Below are positions 16,569 through 24,259 of a DNA stretch of 64,000 bases, piece after piece. The stretch is from assembly GCA_023415835.1 (NCBI GenBank), contig JAEZJK010000015.1:1-64000 (forward strand). Reading direction: 5' to 3'. Within the stretch, counting starts at the first letter, position 1; each line of letters begins with the position of its first letter. Below the pieces are notes generated by a model that saw nothing but the letters and a program-made list of their open reading frames with translations, made no database searches and was not told the DNA's origin. The translations under genes were made by a program, and so were the position numbers. Origin of the DNA: Bacillota bacterium. Its GTDB lineage: Bacteria; Bacillota; UBA4882; UBA8346.

Positions 16569-17243
16569 TCAGAAACGACTTGTTTTTAAGTCGTCTCCGG
16601 TTGCTGCTGCCTCATCTATGAAATTTTCGATAATATAATGTTCTTCAGTAATAAGATGGTATTGCTTTTGATAAAGGTTTATAAAATCTTTAAATTGCTG
16701 TTTTATTTTGGCTGTAATGTCGAGATCTGCTTTAAAAACCATGTATGACGCCAAAAAGCTTGCCTTAGTATTAGCGGCTTTTTTTGATACCCCACAAAAC
16801 CTTTTTATGGACATTGGCTTGAGTAATCCAATTTCCATCAAAACTGGGGTTGGCATTAAAAGCTCACTCGCAAAAACATCAGCTTCATATTCAAAAAATT
16901 CATATTCTTCATCGGTTAACTCATGGCCGGATTTATTAGCTCTATAAAGATCTAAAATATGGTCAAGAACAATATGGCCAATTTCATGGCATAAAGAATA
17001 AGGAATTCTGTCCTCGTGTGCGGTTTCATCATAGATAATACAGTACTTAGAACTTTTCGGGCAATATCTTACTTCGCCATCGAGGCCGCAAATAATATCT
17101 AGGCGTTTTAATTCTGTTTTTTTAGCTAGCTCTCCAACAGAAACAAAGCCCCAATTTTGAATGCCTATTATTTGATGTGGATCGATTGGTAATAAAGATG
17201 CGCCAGACTCACAGAGTAGTTCCCAAGCTTTTTTTCTAATCAA
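16569..17243 (-). CDS. immA: ImmA/IrrE-type metallopeptidase
   Basis: The 224-aa product (TTG start) has the HEIGH zinc motif at residues 86-90 (LCHEIGHIVLDH) and a downstream EYEADVFASELLMP segment giving the third ligand, as in ICEBs1 ImmA. ImmA peptidases cleave the phage or ICE repressor after DNA damage. It is encoded 22 bp after the CI-like repressor on the same strand, its expected substrate. A C-terminal 60-residue helical extension follows. Confidence 0.88.
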   Translation of the reverse strand: MIRKKAWELLCESGASLLPIDPHQIIGIQNWGFVSVGELAKKTELKRLDIICGLDGEVRYCPKSSKYCIIYDETAHEDRIPYSLCHEIGHIVLDHILDLYRANKSGHELTDEEYEFFEYEADVFASELLMPTPVLMEIGLLKPMSIKRFCGVSKKAANTKASFLASYMVFKADLDITAKIKQQFKDFINLYQKQYHLITEEHYIIENFIDEAAATGDDLKTSRF

Positions 17244-17265
17244 GCTGAAGCGAGGATGGGGGATG

Positions 17266-17685
17266 TTAGTTATTGTTGTCGTCTTTGAACGCCTCCGGAA
17301 AAATCTCTTTTGAAATTCTCATCCATTTTTCATATTGCTCGGGGGTCATTTTTTGACGTGCACGGGCGAGAGAAATAATTTCTGGGTCAAGCTTACTATT
17401 AACACTAAATATTTCAGACGATTCGGCTATTTTTAAATCTGTATCATTTTTGTCATTTGGAAGATATCCTGCAGCAATAAGTAGTTTGTCAATAGTAATA
17501 TCGCTATAGGCTTTTGAGGCTAATTTCTTAATGATTTCTGCACTAGGAGGACTATCAACTAATTCCCGAAGTAATCTAGAAATATATCCAGGATCTACAT
17601 CGGTATCAGAACCAAATTTATTTATAGAACGATTTCCTTTTGCTTGTTGTAAATAAGAAGCAAACAGGGTTTTATTAAATTCCAA
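17266..17685 (-). CDS. CI-like repressor, XRE family
   Basis: The 139-aa product starts at TTG 17685, 7 nt after AGGAGG. Residues about 7-70 form the helix-turn-helix (NRSINKFGSDTDVDPGYISR, then LLRELVDSPPSAEIIKKLA). The C-terminal 60 residues (LDPEIISLARARQKMTPEQY...) resemble the region of ImmR-type repressors acted on by ImmA. It should bind the operator array at 17724-17830 and hold the prophage silent. Confidence 0.85.
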   Translation of the reverse strand: MEFNKTLFASYLQQAKGNRSINKFGSDTDVDPGYISRLLRELVDSPPSAEIIKKLASKAYSDITIDKLLIAAGYLPNDKNDTDLKIAESSEIFSVNSKLDPEIISLARARQKMTPEQYEKWMRISKEIFPEAFKDDNNN

Positions 17686-17709
17686 AGTAAAAACCTCCTA
17701 TATGACAAT

Positions 17710-17738
17710 ATTTTATATCTTATATTGTCTGAAGGCAA
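17710..17738 (-). promoter_or_regulatory. Leftward repressor promoter
   Basis: On the minus strand TTGCCT (17738-17733), 17-bp spacer, TAAAAT (17715-17710). Its -35 lies inside the first operator, so the repressor probably controls its own gene. Confidence 0.7.
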
Positions 17739-17830
17739 TATAATGTTTGCAAAAAATATTGTCTAAAAACAATAGATTATTATTGACTATTGTCTACCGA
17801 CATGGTATATTATTATTGTCAGTAGACAAC
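17724..17830. promoter_or_regulatory. Four-site operator array of the lysogeny switch
   Basis: Four related inverted repeats lie at 17724-17739, 17758-17773, 17789-17803 and 17815-17830. The best is TTGTC-AGTA-GACAA; the others keep TTGTC or ATTG with CAAT, ACAA or GACA. Sites overlap the leftward -35, the rightward spacer and the rightward start region, the arrangement expected for a CI/Cro switch. Confidence 0.75.
17783..17811 (+). promoter_or_regulatory. Rightward early promoter
   Basis: TTGACT (17783-17788), 17-bp spacer, TATATT (17806-17811). The third operator occupies the spacer and the fourth lies just downstream, so repressor binding would block it. Confidence 0.8.
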
Positions 17831-17847
17831 AAAAGGAAGTGAATAAA

Positions 17848-18102
17848 TTGCTAGTAAATATTAAAGCTCTTTCAGAGTTAGCTGAAAAGCTAGGCCCGGT
17901 AAAAGTAGCAAGATTGATAGGAGTCGATTATTCACATTTGAATAGGGTATTAAGAAAAGAAAAGACTGCCGGGTTAAAAATGATTACAGGGATTCAAAAA
18001 ATGTGTAAAAAAGAAGGATTGAATTCCGAAGAGTATATTTTTTTCGATGAACCATTGTCTACAAACAACGGAAAAGCGGTATCTCTTGACCAAGCCAGCT
18101 GA
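17848..18102 (+). CDS. Cro-like helix-turn-helix protein
   Basis: TTG at 17848 is properly spaced from AAAGGAAG; the GTG at 17839 is too close to it. The 84-aa product has LSELAEKLGPVKVARLIGVD and YSHLNRVLRKEKTAGLKMIT, a helix-turn-helix typical of short antirepressors. It is the first gene of the rightward early operon, opposite the repressor, so it probably plays the Cro role or that of an early regulator. Confidence 0.7.
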   Translation: MLVNIKALSELAEKLGPVKVARLIGVDYSHLNRVLRKEKTAGLKMITGIQKMCKKEGLNSEEYIFFDEPLSTNNGKAVSLDQAS

Positions 18103-18116
18103 GGAGGCGATTAAGG

Positions 18117-18419
18117 ATGGCGAGTCTGACTAAATACCAAATAAAACGGCTTATAGAGCTTGTCAAAGAAGATTGCAAAATGGAATACGATGAAGTTGTT
18201 TCTAATTCCAAAAACCCTTCTTATGGCACTCAACGATTTATTGAGAATAAATTTGCTTCGGCAGGTAGAGTTTTTGGAATGAGCGTGATGGTATCAAATC
18301 TTAGTATAATTGATTGCATCTCGCGAGAACAAGGAGACAGCTTAAAAGAAATAATTGATAGATTTCGGAATGATATTTATGACGTTGATTATTCCAGGGA
18401 AGGTGAGAAGAGTGTTTAA
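18117..18419 (+). CDS. Early phage protein of unknown function (100 aa)
   Basis: ATG at 18117 follows GAGGAGG. The product is helical and charged (LTKYQIKRLIELVKEDCKME, later QRFIENKFASAGRVFGMSVM), without a recognised family. The end overlaps the GTG start of the membrane-anchored protein downstream. Confidence 0.65.
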   Translation: MASLTKYQIKRLIELVKEDCKMEYDEVVSNSKNPSYGTQRFIENKFASAGRVFGMSVMVSNLSIIDCISREQGDSLKEIIDRFRNDIYDVDYSREGEKSV

Positions 18420-18609
18420 AGTCATTAAACCAACCATCGAAGCTGGACAACCATCCAACTTAATTAGCTTTCATGGTGAGCACCCGGAGCCATACAGCGA
18501 TTATCAATTAGATCAACTAAAACACAATCAAAAATCTGAACTACTCGGGCTTGTTGGTTGTGCAATCATCATAACTCTCGTATTTTTCGGACTGGTGTTG
18601 ATTTTATAA
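18412..18609 (+). CDS. Tail-anchored small membrane protein (65 aa)
   Basis: GTG at 18412 has AAGGTGAG upstream and overlaps the preceding gene by 8 bp. The 65-aa product has a polar N-terminal half (HGEHPEPYSDYQLDQLKHNQ) and a C-terminal transmembrane helix (LLGLVGCAIIITLVFFGLVL), so it is probably anchored by its C-terminus. Function unknown. Confidence 0.6.
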   Translation: MFKVIKPTIEAGQPSNLISFHGEHPEPYSDYQLDQLKHNQKSELLGLVGCAIIITLVFFGLVLIL

Positions 18610-18627
18610 CGAATGGAGGTGGTTTTG

Positions 18628-18747
18628 ATGGCCGGGAAACACATTGGCAAAAGCTTTAAAAACCCGTATATCGTCAAAAAGTCCGGTCGGAAGATCGAGT
18701 TAATTCCCAAGGTTCAACCGTTGTATTCTCCGCGCCCCGCCGCTTAA
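18628..18747 (+). CDS. Small basic peptide (39 aa)
   Basis: ATG at 18628 has a good TGGAGGTGG site. The basic product (MAGKHIGKSFKNPYIVKKSG, then RKIELIPKVQPLYSPRPAA) has a strand-like core with many lysines and may bind nucleic acid. It ends directly before a TAATTTTA motif and a GCCTGG...CCAGGC hairpin. Confidence 0.55.
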   Translation: MAGKHIGKSFKNPYIVKKSGRKIELIPKVQPLYSPRPAA

Positions 18748-18883
18748 TTTTAAAAGAAGCGCCTGGCCCCGATATCAGGAACCAGGCAATTAGGGGGATA
18801 GGGGAAATTTAAGGGGTTGATTAAATCATAACAGCCCCGCCAAGAAATGACAATGAAACCATTTTTCTGGAAGGAGGTGTAAA

Positions 18884-19375
18884 TTGGAAATGAAATTTCG
18901 AGGTGGAGAAATATGTAAGAAAAGCAGAATACAGGCTAACTTAACAATTGAGGAATCAGCCGCAATGTTAAACTTCTCGCCGAGAATGATTAGTTTTTAC
19001 GAATCCGGGACACATGAGATCTCTGAGTCAGATCTTCTGGAGATGGCGTCAGCCTATAACGATCCTTTACTACCATACAATTATTGGGCTGCTAATAGTC
19101 TAATAGCTAAACATTATGGGTTTAGTCCGATTCCGGAGGCAAGTTTTTCCGACATAGCGCTAAAGGTTGCAAATGGGTTTAACCGGATTGCGAACGGGCG
19201 AGAACGATTCTTGGATATGGTAGCGGACGCCAAGATTGACGTCAAAGAAGTTTCTGAGTTTAAAGAGATTAGTTTGATGGTTGAAGATGTATCCCAGGGG
19301 ATGACCTTTCTGAAGTTGATTACGGGAAGGTTGAAGGCAAAAGAAAAACCGTCTTTGCGAGAGACGGCTGCATGA
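18884..19375 (+). CDS. XRE-family regulator (163 aa)
   Basis: TTG at 18884 is spaced correctly from AAGGAGGTG; an ATG two codons later is an alternative. Residues about 8-60 form the helix-turn-helix (ICKKSRIQANLTIEESAAML, then NFSPRMISFYESGTHEISES). A C-terminal helical domain (residues 85-160) may form dimers or bind a partner. It probably regulates early genes. Confidence 0.75.
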   Translation: MEMKFRGGEICKKSRIQANLTIEESAAMLNFSPRMISFYESGTHEISESDLLEMASAYNDPLLPYNYWAANSLIAKHYGFSPIPEASFSDIALKVANGFNRIANGRERFLDMVADAKIDVKEVSEFKEISLMVEDVSQGMTFLKLITGRLKAKEKPSLRETAA

Positions 19376-19435
19376 ACGGACCCAGCAATGAATCAACGTT
19401 CACATTTATTTTATCATTACGAACGGAGGATTGCA

Positions 19436-19600
19436 ATGCCTAGAAAGACTAAAACGCCGGATGAAATTTTTACGGTTATAAAAAAATATGAACCTGATCG
19501 GCAGGCTGAAGTCAAGGCATTACAGATCGTCTTAGATGCTAGTAAGAAACAGCAGCAAAAACGACAAGAAAAGGTTGACGAGAAGGGAGTTGCTTCATAA
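19436..19600 (+). CDS. Small charged early protein (54 aa)
   Basis: ATG at 19436 is preceded by CGGAGGA; the earlier ATG at 19388 lacks a site. The product is charged and helical (PDEIFTVIKKYEPDRQAEVK, then KKQQQKRQEKVDEKG). Function unknown. Confidence 0.55.
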   Translation: MPRKTKTPDEIFTVIKKYEPDRQAEVKALQIVLDASKKQQQKRQEKVDEKGVAS

Positions 19601-19602
19601 AA

Positions 19603-19731
19603 ATGGCTGCCAGGGGACTCCGTTACGCTTATGTCGGTCCCATTAGCGGACTAAAGTATTACTTAAATATGCTGGCTAATTTGCCAGCAGAAATGCAAAT
19701 TATCCCGGTAATGGTGGTCCGGGATCGGTGA
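19603..19731 (+). CDS. Possible small protein (42 aa)
   Basis: Frame from ATG 19603 encodes MAARGLRYAYVGPISGLKYY, then LNMLANLPAEMQIIPVMVVR. Amino-acid composition is protein-like, but the AGGGAG site is about 13 nt away, so translation is not certain. Confidence 0.4.
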   Translation: MAARGLRYAYVGPISGLKYYLNMLANLPAEMQIIPVMVVRDR

Positions 19732-19838
19732 TTGCCGGTAACCGGTAAAGGCTGAATCGGCCGCAGTCATCCTCTAATTTTAGGGAGCGCCGGGACTCCC
19801 CGGGGATGGTTGTAAAAAGGTTAGGTGAGGTGTTAGAA

Positions 19839-20213
19839 ATGCAGGTAACCATGAGACTTGATGAACCCAACAAAGCAATACATACCCACTCAGATCCTCA
19901 GCTTCAATACTCGTATGTTCAAATAAGAAGCTTTGCCTCTCAAAATACTGGGAAGGGCATGCTTGGTTATGAATCTATTTTGAATGAGTTTACTATTTAT
20001 GGCACTCCTGAGCAATTGAGGATGCTAGCGGATGAAATTTACCGGGCATTTCCTAAGCTGGAAACTATTTTACCGGATCAACCTACCGCCGACGATGAGG
20101 CGGCCAGAGATTTCGAATTGCTTCAAGAGTCACGCAAAAACACCCCTGAAGCAATGGAGCAGCTGGAAGTGGAGGCTGAGGAATCGGAGTTAAGAAAAAT
20201 TTCATCTTTTTAG
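19839..20213 (+). CDS. Early phage protein of unknown function (124 aa)
   Basis: ATG at 19839 is placed 8 nt after GAGGTG; an in-frame ATG at 19806 has no site. The N-terminal 80 residues form a beta-rich domain (SYVQIRSFASQNTGKGMLGY, LNEFTIYGTPEQLRMLADEI) and the C-terminal part is an acidic helix. No family recognised. Confidence 0.65.
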   Translation: MQVTMRLDEPNKAIHTHSDPQLQYSYVQIRSFASQNTGKGMLGYESILNEFTIYGTPEQLRMLADEIYRAFPKLETILPDQPTADDEAARDFELLQESRKNTPEAMEQLEVEAEESELRKISSF

Positions 20214-20249
20214 CTTACATATCAAAAATCTTGAAAGGAGGAACCGATA

Positions 20250-20756
20250 TTGACAATTTCCACGAAAGAAGCCCTATCCCAATTAAACATCGACCAGGTT
20301 AAGGACAAGCTCCACCAGTATCCAGGATTAATTCTGGACCAAAAACGAAAAGTCCGAACTTGCCGTGAGGCGTTCGGCGAGGCTGAATCTAGCCGGGCAA
20401 TGCGGGAAGCTGAATTGCTATCCGAGATCGCCGTAGAACCAAACCCGGCTACCGGGAAACCAATGTTTAGTAATGCGGAATCCCGCCAGGCCGAACTAAA
20501 GAAACGGCAAGACAAAGACGTGGATTATCAGGATTATCTTAGGGAAAAGCGAAAGGCTGAAATGGCCTTAAACCAAGCCGAAGACGAACTGGAAAAGTTG
20601 CAAAACGAGTATAAATCTTGGTTGTTTGTCTCGGATCTGGTGAGCAATGAAGTTGCGCTGTATGCCGGAGTAGCCAAACGGGATGTGGTCCGCGAAGAGC
20701 TTCAAGAATTGATTGCAACAGATCAGAGATTTTGGCCTACTAGTAAAGCGTCTTGA
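20250..20756 (+). CDS. Coiled-coil protein of the recombination block (168 aa)
   Basis: TTG at 20250 follows AAAGGAGG. The product is largely a coiled coil (LDQKRKVRTCREAFGEAESS to EDELEKLQNEYKSWLFVSDL). Proteins of this type sit next to phage recombination genes. It may be an accessory factor for the SbcC/SbcD-like genes downstream; that is inference. Confidence 0.65.
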   Translation: MTISTKEALSQLNIDQVKDKLHQYPGLILDQKRKVRTCREAFGEAESSRAMREAELLSEIAVEPNPATGKPMFSNAESRQAELKKRQDKDVDYQDYLREKRKAEMALNQAEDELEKLQNEYKSWLFVSDLVSNEVALYAGVAKRDVVREELQELIATDQRFWPTSKAS

Positions 20757-20924
20757 GTTTTCTGGCGGCGGCTTCACGCGGAAGATTTAACGGCAAACTT
20801 TCAAGACTTCGACTTCAACGGTTCCAACGGATGGACAATCCATCCCGCCAGTAATTTTAGGCTATATGCCTCCAAAGGTTGGAGGTAATACACATATAGC
20901 AAGTACTATTATATGTTGTTGCCA

Positions 20925-20956
20925 GGGGAGAGGAGGTTCGAATCCTCTTCCCACCA
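20925..20956 (+). ncRNA. tRNA acceptor/T-arm-like minihelix ending in CCA
   Basis: GGGGAGA (20925-20931) pairs with TCTTCCC (20946-20952) as a 7-bp stem with one G-T pair, followed by A and CCA. The loop contains GGTTCGAATCC, the universal T-arm sequence. D and anticodon arms are absent from between the stem halves. It may be a tRNA-derived fragment, an old attachment remnant or a tRNA mimic. Confidence 0.45.
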
Positions 20957-20971
20957 AAAAAACCACATAAT

Positions 20972-21004
20972 GTCGCTCCTTTATATAGGTGCGTGGGTTG
21001 AAAC
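20972..21004 (+). repeat. Solitary CRISPR-repeat-like unit (type I-C-like)
   Basis: A 33-nt unit starts GTCGCTCC and ends GGTGCGTGGGTTGAAAC. Type I-C repeats share the GTCGC start, an internal stem and the GCGTGGRTTGAAAY end. The inner stem here is GCTCC with GGTGC, with one mismatch. I found only this one copy and no cas gene in the window, so it is not an array. It lies 25 bp before the next start codon. Confidence 0.7.
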
Positions 21005-21029
21005 CAAATTAATTTTAGGAGGAATGTTT

Positions 21030-21944
21030 ATGGAAGGCCAAACCACTCAAATCAACCAAGCCCCTCAAATTCAAGGCAATTTAGCCTTAAATCCATCAGC
21101 GACCGTAACGTCAATTAATCAAACTGCTCCTTTGGCTGCATCGACAATCAATCTCCCTGTTCTTGCTATGCCGGAAGAAGTCATATTAGCGGCCAAGGAA
21201 AATACGGTTGCCGGAGAACGCTTCCCGTTTGAGAAAATTAAAATGCCAAGCGGTGGCGGTCTGACTTTCGAACTCACCGACGAGAATGGCAAAACAACTC
21301 CGGTAACAGAAATCAAAGGAATTGTTCTCGCTTTCAAACCATTTAGATCTTGGTATGAAAAGTCTTTCGCCGAGCGTTCCGATGAAGACGATCCTATGCC
21401 GGATTGTTATTCCTCGGATTGCGTTACCGGCTCCGGTTGCCAGTCAGCGGGAATTCCTGCCGGCCAGAAATGCGATACCTGCTCGAAAGGTCAATGGGGT
21501 AGCAGCCGGAACGGTGGCCGGGGGAAAGATTGCGGCGATAGGATGGGTATCTGGATTCTGCTTGAAGGTTATGCAGTTCCTCATTTCATTGGACTACCAA
21601 AGACAAGTTTGGGGAATTTCAAGGATTATCGCAAGAGACTCACTTCCAAAGCTAAGGTTTACTATGGCGTTGTAACTGCTATCGGACTGGAAAAGAGCAA
21701 GAACGAAACCGGTAAGATTGAGTTTTCCAAAGCAACATTCGCCAAAGCTGCCGACCTAAGCGCCGAGGAACGAGGATTAATTAAAAAATATATCGATGCT
21801 ATCTCCGGTTCGCTTCAGGTATCCCGTGACGCCATTACGGTTGATGATTCCGCTCATGAGGATGTCGGTGGTGGCAGTTCGGGTCCGGATCTAAACCAGA
21901 TGGATTTTAGCAAGAGTAACACTAACCAAGAGCAAGCTTATTAA
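21030..21944 (+). CDS. Cysteine-rich recombination-block protein (304 aa)
   Basis: ATG at 21030 lies 8 nt after AGGAGG; the ATG at 21024 is too close. Residues about 85-260 form an OB-like beta-rich core with a cysteine cluster (CYSSDC, SGCQSAG, KCDTCSKGQWG, GKDCGDRMG) that probably binds zinc. Flanks are low-complexity and acidic, the tail ending in serine/glutamine-rich sequence. The location upstream of SbcC/SbcD genes and the acidic tail fit a single-strand DNA-binding or annealing role, but no family is certain. Confidence 0.65.
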   Translation: MEGQTTQINQAPQIQGNLALNPSATVTSINQTAPLAASTINLPVLAMPEEVILAAKENTVAGERFPFEKIKMPSGGGLTFELTDENGKTTPVTEIKGIVLAFKPFRSWYEKSFAERSDEDDPMPDCYSSDCVTGSGCQSAGIPAGQKCDTCSKGQWGSSRNGGRGKDCGDRMGIWILLEGYAVPHFIGLPKTSLGNFKDYRKRLTSKAKVYYGVVTAIGLEKSKNETGKIEFSKATFAKAADLSAEERGLIKKYIDAISGSLQVSRDAITVDDSAHEDVGGGSSGPDLNQMDFSKSNTNQEQAY

Positions 21945-22021
21945 TAGAGGGGTAATATCGCGGGGGCCGTATCCCGGCCCCTAATTTTAACCCCTAAAAT
22001 TTGAAAAATGAGGTGTTCCAA

Positions 22022-23305
22022 GTGAACGCTATAGAACGAATCGTTATCGAAAACTTCCAATCACACCAAAAGACAACAATCGAACCAGCTATCCAGGGTA
22101 ATTTGACTGTGGTTGTTGGTCCTTCCGATACAGGCAAGACTGCTATTATTCGGGCACTCAAGTGGCTTTTCTACAACACTCCTAATGGAATCGATTTTAT
22201 TCGGGTTGGGTGCAAATTTGCCCGGGTAAGCGTCTTTTACGAGAGCGGGCACACTGTTATTAGAGAGCGGTCCGCAAGTAAGAATCAATATAAAATAATT
22301 GCTCCGGGAGTAGAGGCGCCAGAGGTGTTTGAAGGATTCGGAAACAACGTCCCACTTGAAGTCTCTGAAATAACCGGCGTTCGTCCTGTAATGATTGGCG
22401 ATTTAGATTTGAACCTAAACCTAGCTGAACAATTAGATGGTCCATTCCTTGGCAAATCGGTTAGCGCCGGAGCCAGGGCGAAGGTTTTAGGTAAGCTGGC
22501 CGGAACAGAAGAGATTGATTTTGCCGGGAAAGAGCTTGGGACCGATCTGTACAGAAAAAACCAGGACATTAAATCATGGACTTCAGACTTAGCGTCAATC
22601 GCAACTTCGATTAAGCAGTATGATTATCTCCCTCAATTAGCGAACAAAATTGCTTCTTTGGAGCAGCTGCTTGATACAGCCAAAAAAGCTGAGGAACGCC
22701 GGGGGCAGCTCGTCGCATTGAAACAATCCTTGGCGCAGGTAACCACTGAAATTAATACCTGCAATCAAAATATTCTAAAATGGCAACACCTGCCGTCTAT
22801 TGAGTCCTTTGTCCGGATGGCCGACGCAGCTCATCAGAAACGAATCAACATTATTAATCTTGGTAACCAAAACAAAGCATTGACTGTCCAAATCAGCCAA
22901 AACAACGACATTCTAAAACGATATGCAACAATACCGGAAGCTGAAAAGACAGTGCTTTCTATCGCTCCATTGTTGCAGAAAAAAGAGCAACTGAAAAAGC
23001 TGCAGTCTGAAAATGCAGCTCTCCAATCCGGTATTCAAACCGCGACCCAAACCATTCAAAAGCTGGGTAACTTGCATAAAATTGAGCCTGTATTGGTTCA
23101 GATTAACGAGGTAGCCAAGAAACGGAGCAGCCTAATTAACTTAAAAGCAGAGCTACAAAAAGCCCTGAATAGCCAGGAAGAATTTCGCGGCGTTACGGTT
23201 GTTTGGGAAAATCGGGTCAATGAGCTTGAAAAGGCTTACCATGATGCGCTTGACGCTCTCGGCATTTGCCCGACTTGCGGACAGCCGGTTAAAAAGGCAG
23301 CTTAA
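22022..23305 (+). CDS. SbcC/Rad50-like ATPase, N-terminal half with zinc hook
   Basis: GTG at 22022 is spaced 6 nt from GAGGTG. The 427-aa product has an SMC-type N-lobe (IERIVIENFQSHQKTTIEP) and Walker A GPSDTGKT (residues 33-40), a coiled coil over about 190-410, and a CPTCG zinc-hook motif close to its C-terminus. A complete SbcC would continue through a return coil and a C-lobe; here these are in separate downstream genes. With SbcD it would process DNA ends. Confidence 0.85.
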   Translation: MNAIERIVIENFQSHQKTTIEPAIQGNLTVVVGPSDTGKTAIIRALKWLFYNTPNGIDFIRVGCKFARVSVFYESGHTVIRERSASKNQYKIIAPGVEAPEVFEGFGNNVPLEVSEITGVRPVMIGDLDLNLNLAEQLDGPFLGKSVSAGARAKVLGKLAGTEEIDFAGKELGTDLYRKNQDIKSWTSDLASIATSIKQYDYLPQLANKIASLEQLLDTAKKAEERRGQLVALKQSLAQVTTEINTCNQNILKWQHLPSIESFVRMADAAHQKRINIINLGNQNKALTVQISQNNDILKRYATIPEAEKTVLSIAPLLQKKEQLKKLQSENAALQSGIQTATQTIQKLGNLHKIEPVLVQINEVAKKRSSLINLKAELQKALNSQEEFRGVTVVWENRVNELEKAYHDALDALGICPTCGQPVKKAA

Positions 23306-23405
23306 ATATTCGGCGCTGGGATTATTAAGGAGGTGATGCCCCTAAAACATAATTCTAAATAATATCTTTCTCGCGAGATCAATAAGAAAGGAGGATTAAT
23401 AGTAC

Positions 23406-23546
23406 ATGACAGATGTTAATGAACTGAAAGCTCAAGAAGCGGAAGTAACTCAAGAAGCCAGTGAACCGGAAGTCCAAGTCGAAGCTAACGAGATTGAGGA
23501 CGAGGACGAGGACGAGGACGAAGAAGGCGAAGAGACCGAGGAATAA
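23406..23546 (+). CDS. Highly acidic small protein (46 aa)
   Basis: ATG at 23406 follows AAAGGAGG. The product is almost all Glu, Asp, Ala and Val, ending in an unbroken Glu/Asp-rich tail with a short GAGGAC direct repeat in the DNA. It may be a DNA mimic or an electrostatic chaperone; no family recognised. Confidence 0.6.
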   Translation: MTDVNELKAQEAEVTQEASEPEVQVEANEIEDEDEDEDEEGEETEE

Positions 23547-23572
23547 TCGAAAATTTAAAAACTGAATACATA

Positions 23573-23601
23573 CTCCCCGTTCACTAAGGGGTGGCGGGGA
23601 G
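23573..23601 (+). promoter_or_regulatory. Hairpin between acidic gene and 81-aa gene
   Basis: CTCCCCG (23573-23579) pairs with CGGGGAG (23595-23601) around a 15-nt loop. A CTTAAAA...TTTTAAG pair follows. There is no immediate T-run, so it could be an attenuator or mRNA-stabilising stem. Confidence 0.45.
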
Positions 23602-23665
23602 CTTAAAAAGAAAATTCGAGCTTTTTGGCTTTTAAGATATAAAACAATATGAAGGAGTACCTCTC

Positions 23666-23911
23666 ATGGAAAAAACAGTTTTAGTTACGCAAACCGTAAA
23701 AGTTAAAATAGATGAAACCAAATTTAATGAATCATTTATGAGTGAATTCCGGAAGTATCTTTATAACTTTAAAACCATTGACGATCACATTAAACATTTA
23801 GCCCAATTACACGCAAGAGGCATATACGATAACGGAGATTTTATAGAGGGCTATGGTGATGAAATGGGCATTGAATTTAAAGTTGAGGATACTGAAATCG
23901 AGATTGTTTAA
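23666..23911 (+). CDS. Phage protein of unknown function (81 aa)
   Basis: ATG at 23666 follows AAGGAGTACC. The product has an N-terminal strand (KTVLVTQTVKVKIDETKFNE), helices, then an acidic beta-ended C-terminus (DEMGIEFKVEDTEIEIV). It resembles small proteins found beside phage recombination genes. Function unknown. Confidence 0.65.
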   Translation: MEKTVLVTQTVKVKIDETKFNESFMSEFRKYLYNFKTIDDHIKHLAQLHARGIYDNGDFIEGYGDEMGIEFKVEDTEIEIV

Positions 23912-23984
23912 TTTTTTCGGCTTCAAAGATGCTTAAAGCATCATAATTCAATAATCCAAAATTCAAAAGGAGGTCTATAAAGCA

Positions 23985-24257
23985 ATGGATATTCAAAACG
24001 CTGTTAATCAAATCAATCAAGTCAATCAAAACCACGAGGTTCGCCTTAATTCTATCAAAACTCAAATCGAGCAAGGCAAAACCGAAAAGACCAGGGCTGA
24101 GACAAACCTGGAGCTATTCACCAAACAGCAACAGGAGATCGAAGCCCAACTCAAAGAACTAGGAGTGGCTCCAGAAAACATCGACGCTGAGATTGCCAAA
24201 TTGGACCAAGAAATCGAGGCTAATTTGACTCAAGCTGAAACCCTGCTGAAAGGGTGA
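23985..24257 (+). CDS. Coiled-coil protein between the SbcC halves (90 aa)
   Basis: ATG at 23985 has an AAAGGAGG site. The 90-aa product is a continuous heptad-type helix (QVNQNHEVRLNSIKTQIEQG, then EKTRAETNLELFTKQQQEIE). It overlaps the start of the SbcC C-terminal half. Its size and location suggest that it supplies part of the missing return coil, but this is inference. Confidence 0.7.
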   Translation: MDIQNAVNQINQVNQNHEVRLNSIKTQIEQGKTEKTRAETNLELFTKQQQEIEAQLKELGVAPENIDAEIAKLDQEIEANLTQAETLLKG

Positions 24258-24259
24258 GT

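Larger units (their letters stand above)
20757..21029. other. Structured intergenic leader with alternative stems
   Basis: CTGGCGG (20760-20766) pairs with CCGCCAG (20845-20851), and GGATGGA-CAA-TCCATCC lies inside. Next, GCTATATG (20861-20868) pairs with CATATAGC (20893-20900) around CCTCC-AAAGGTT-GGAGG. The same CATATA can instead pair in ACATATA (20892-20898) with TATATGT (20910-20916), so two exclusive folds exist. A tRNA-like minihelix (20925-20956) and a CRISPR-repeat-like unit (20972-21004) follow. No protein gene fits. Confidence 0.55.

Noticed and set aside
20861..20956. Complete tRNA gene
   Set aside because: No 5' acceptor strand, D arm or anticodon arm can be placed in the right order; only the acceptor/T-arm part fits.
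20913..21029. N-terminal extension of the 304-aa protein
   Set aside because: It covers the tRNA-like and CRISPR-like sequences, and the ribosome binding site supports ATG 21030.
20972..21030. A real CRISPR array
   Set aside because: Only one repeat is present and there are no cas genes, so it is reported as a solitary unit.
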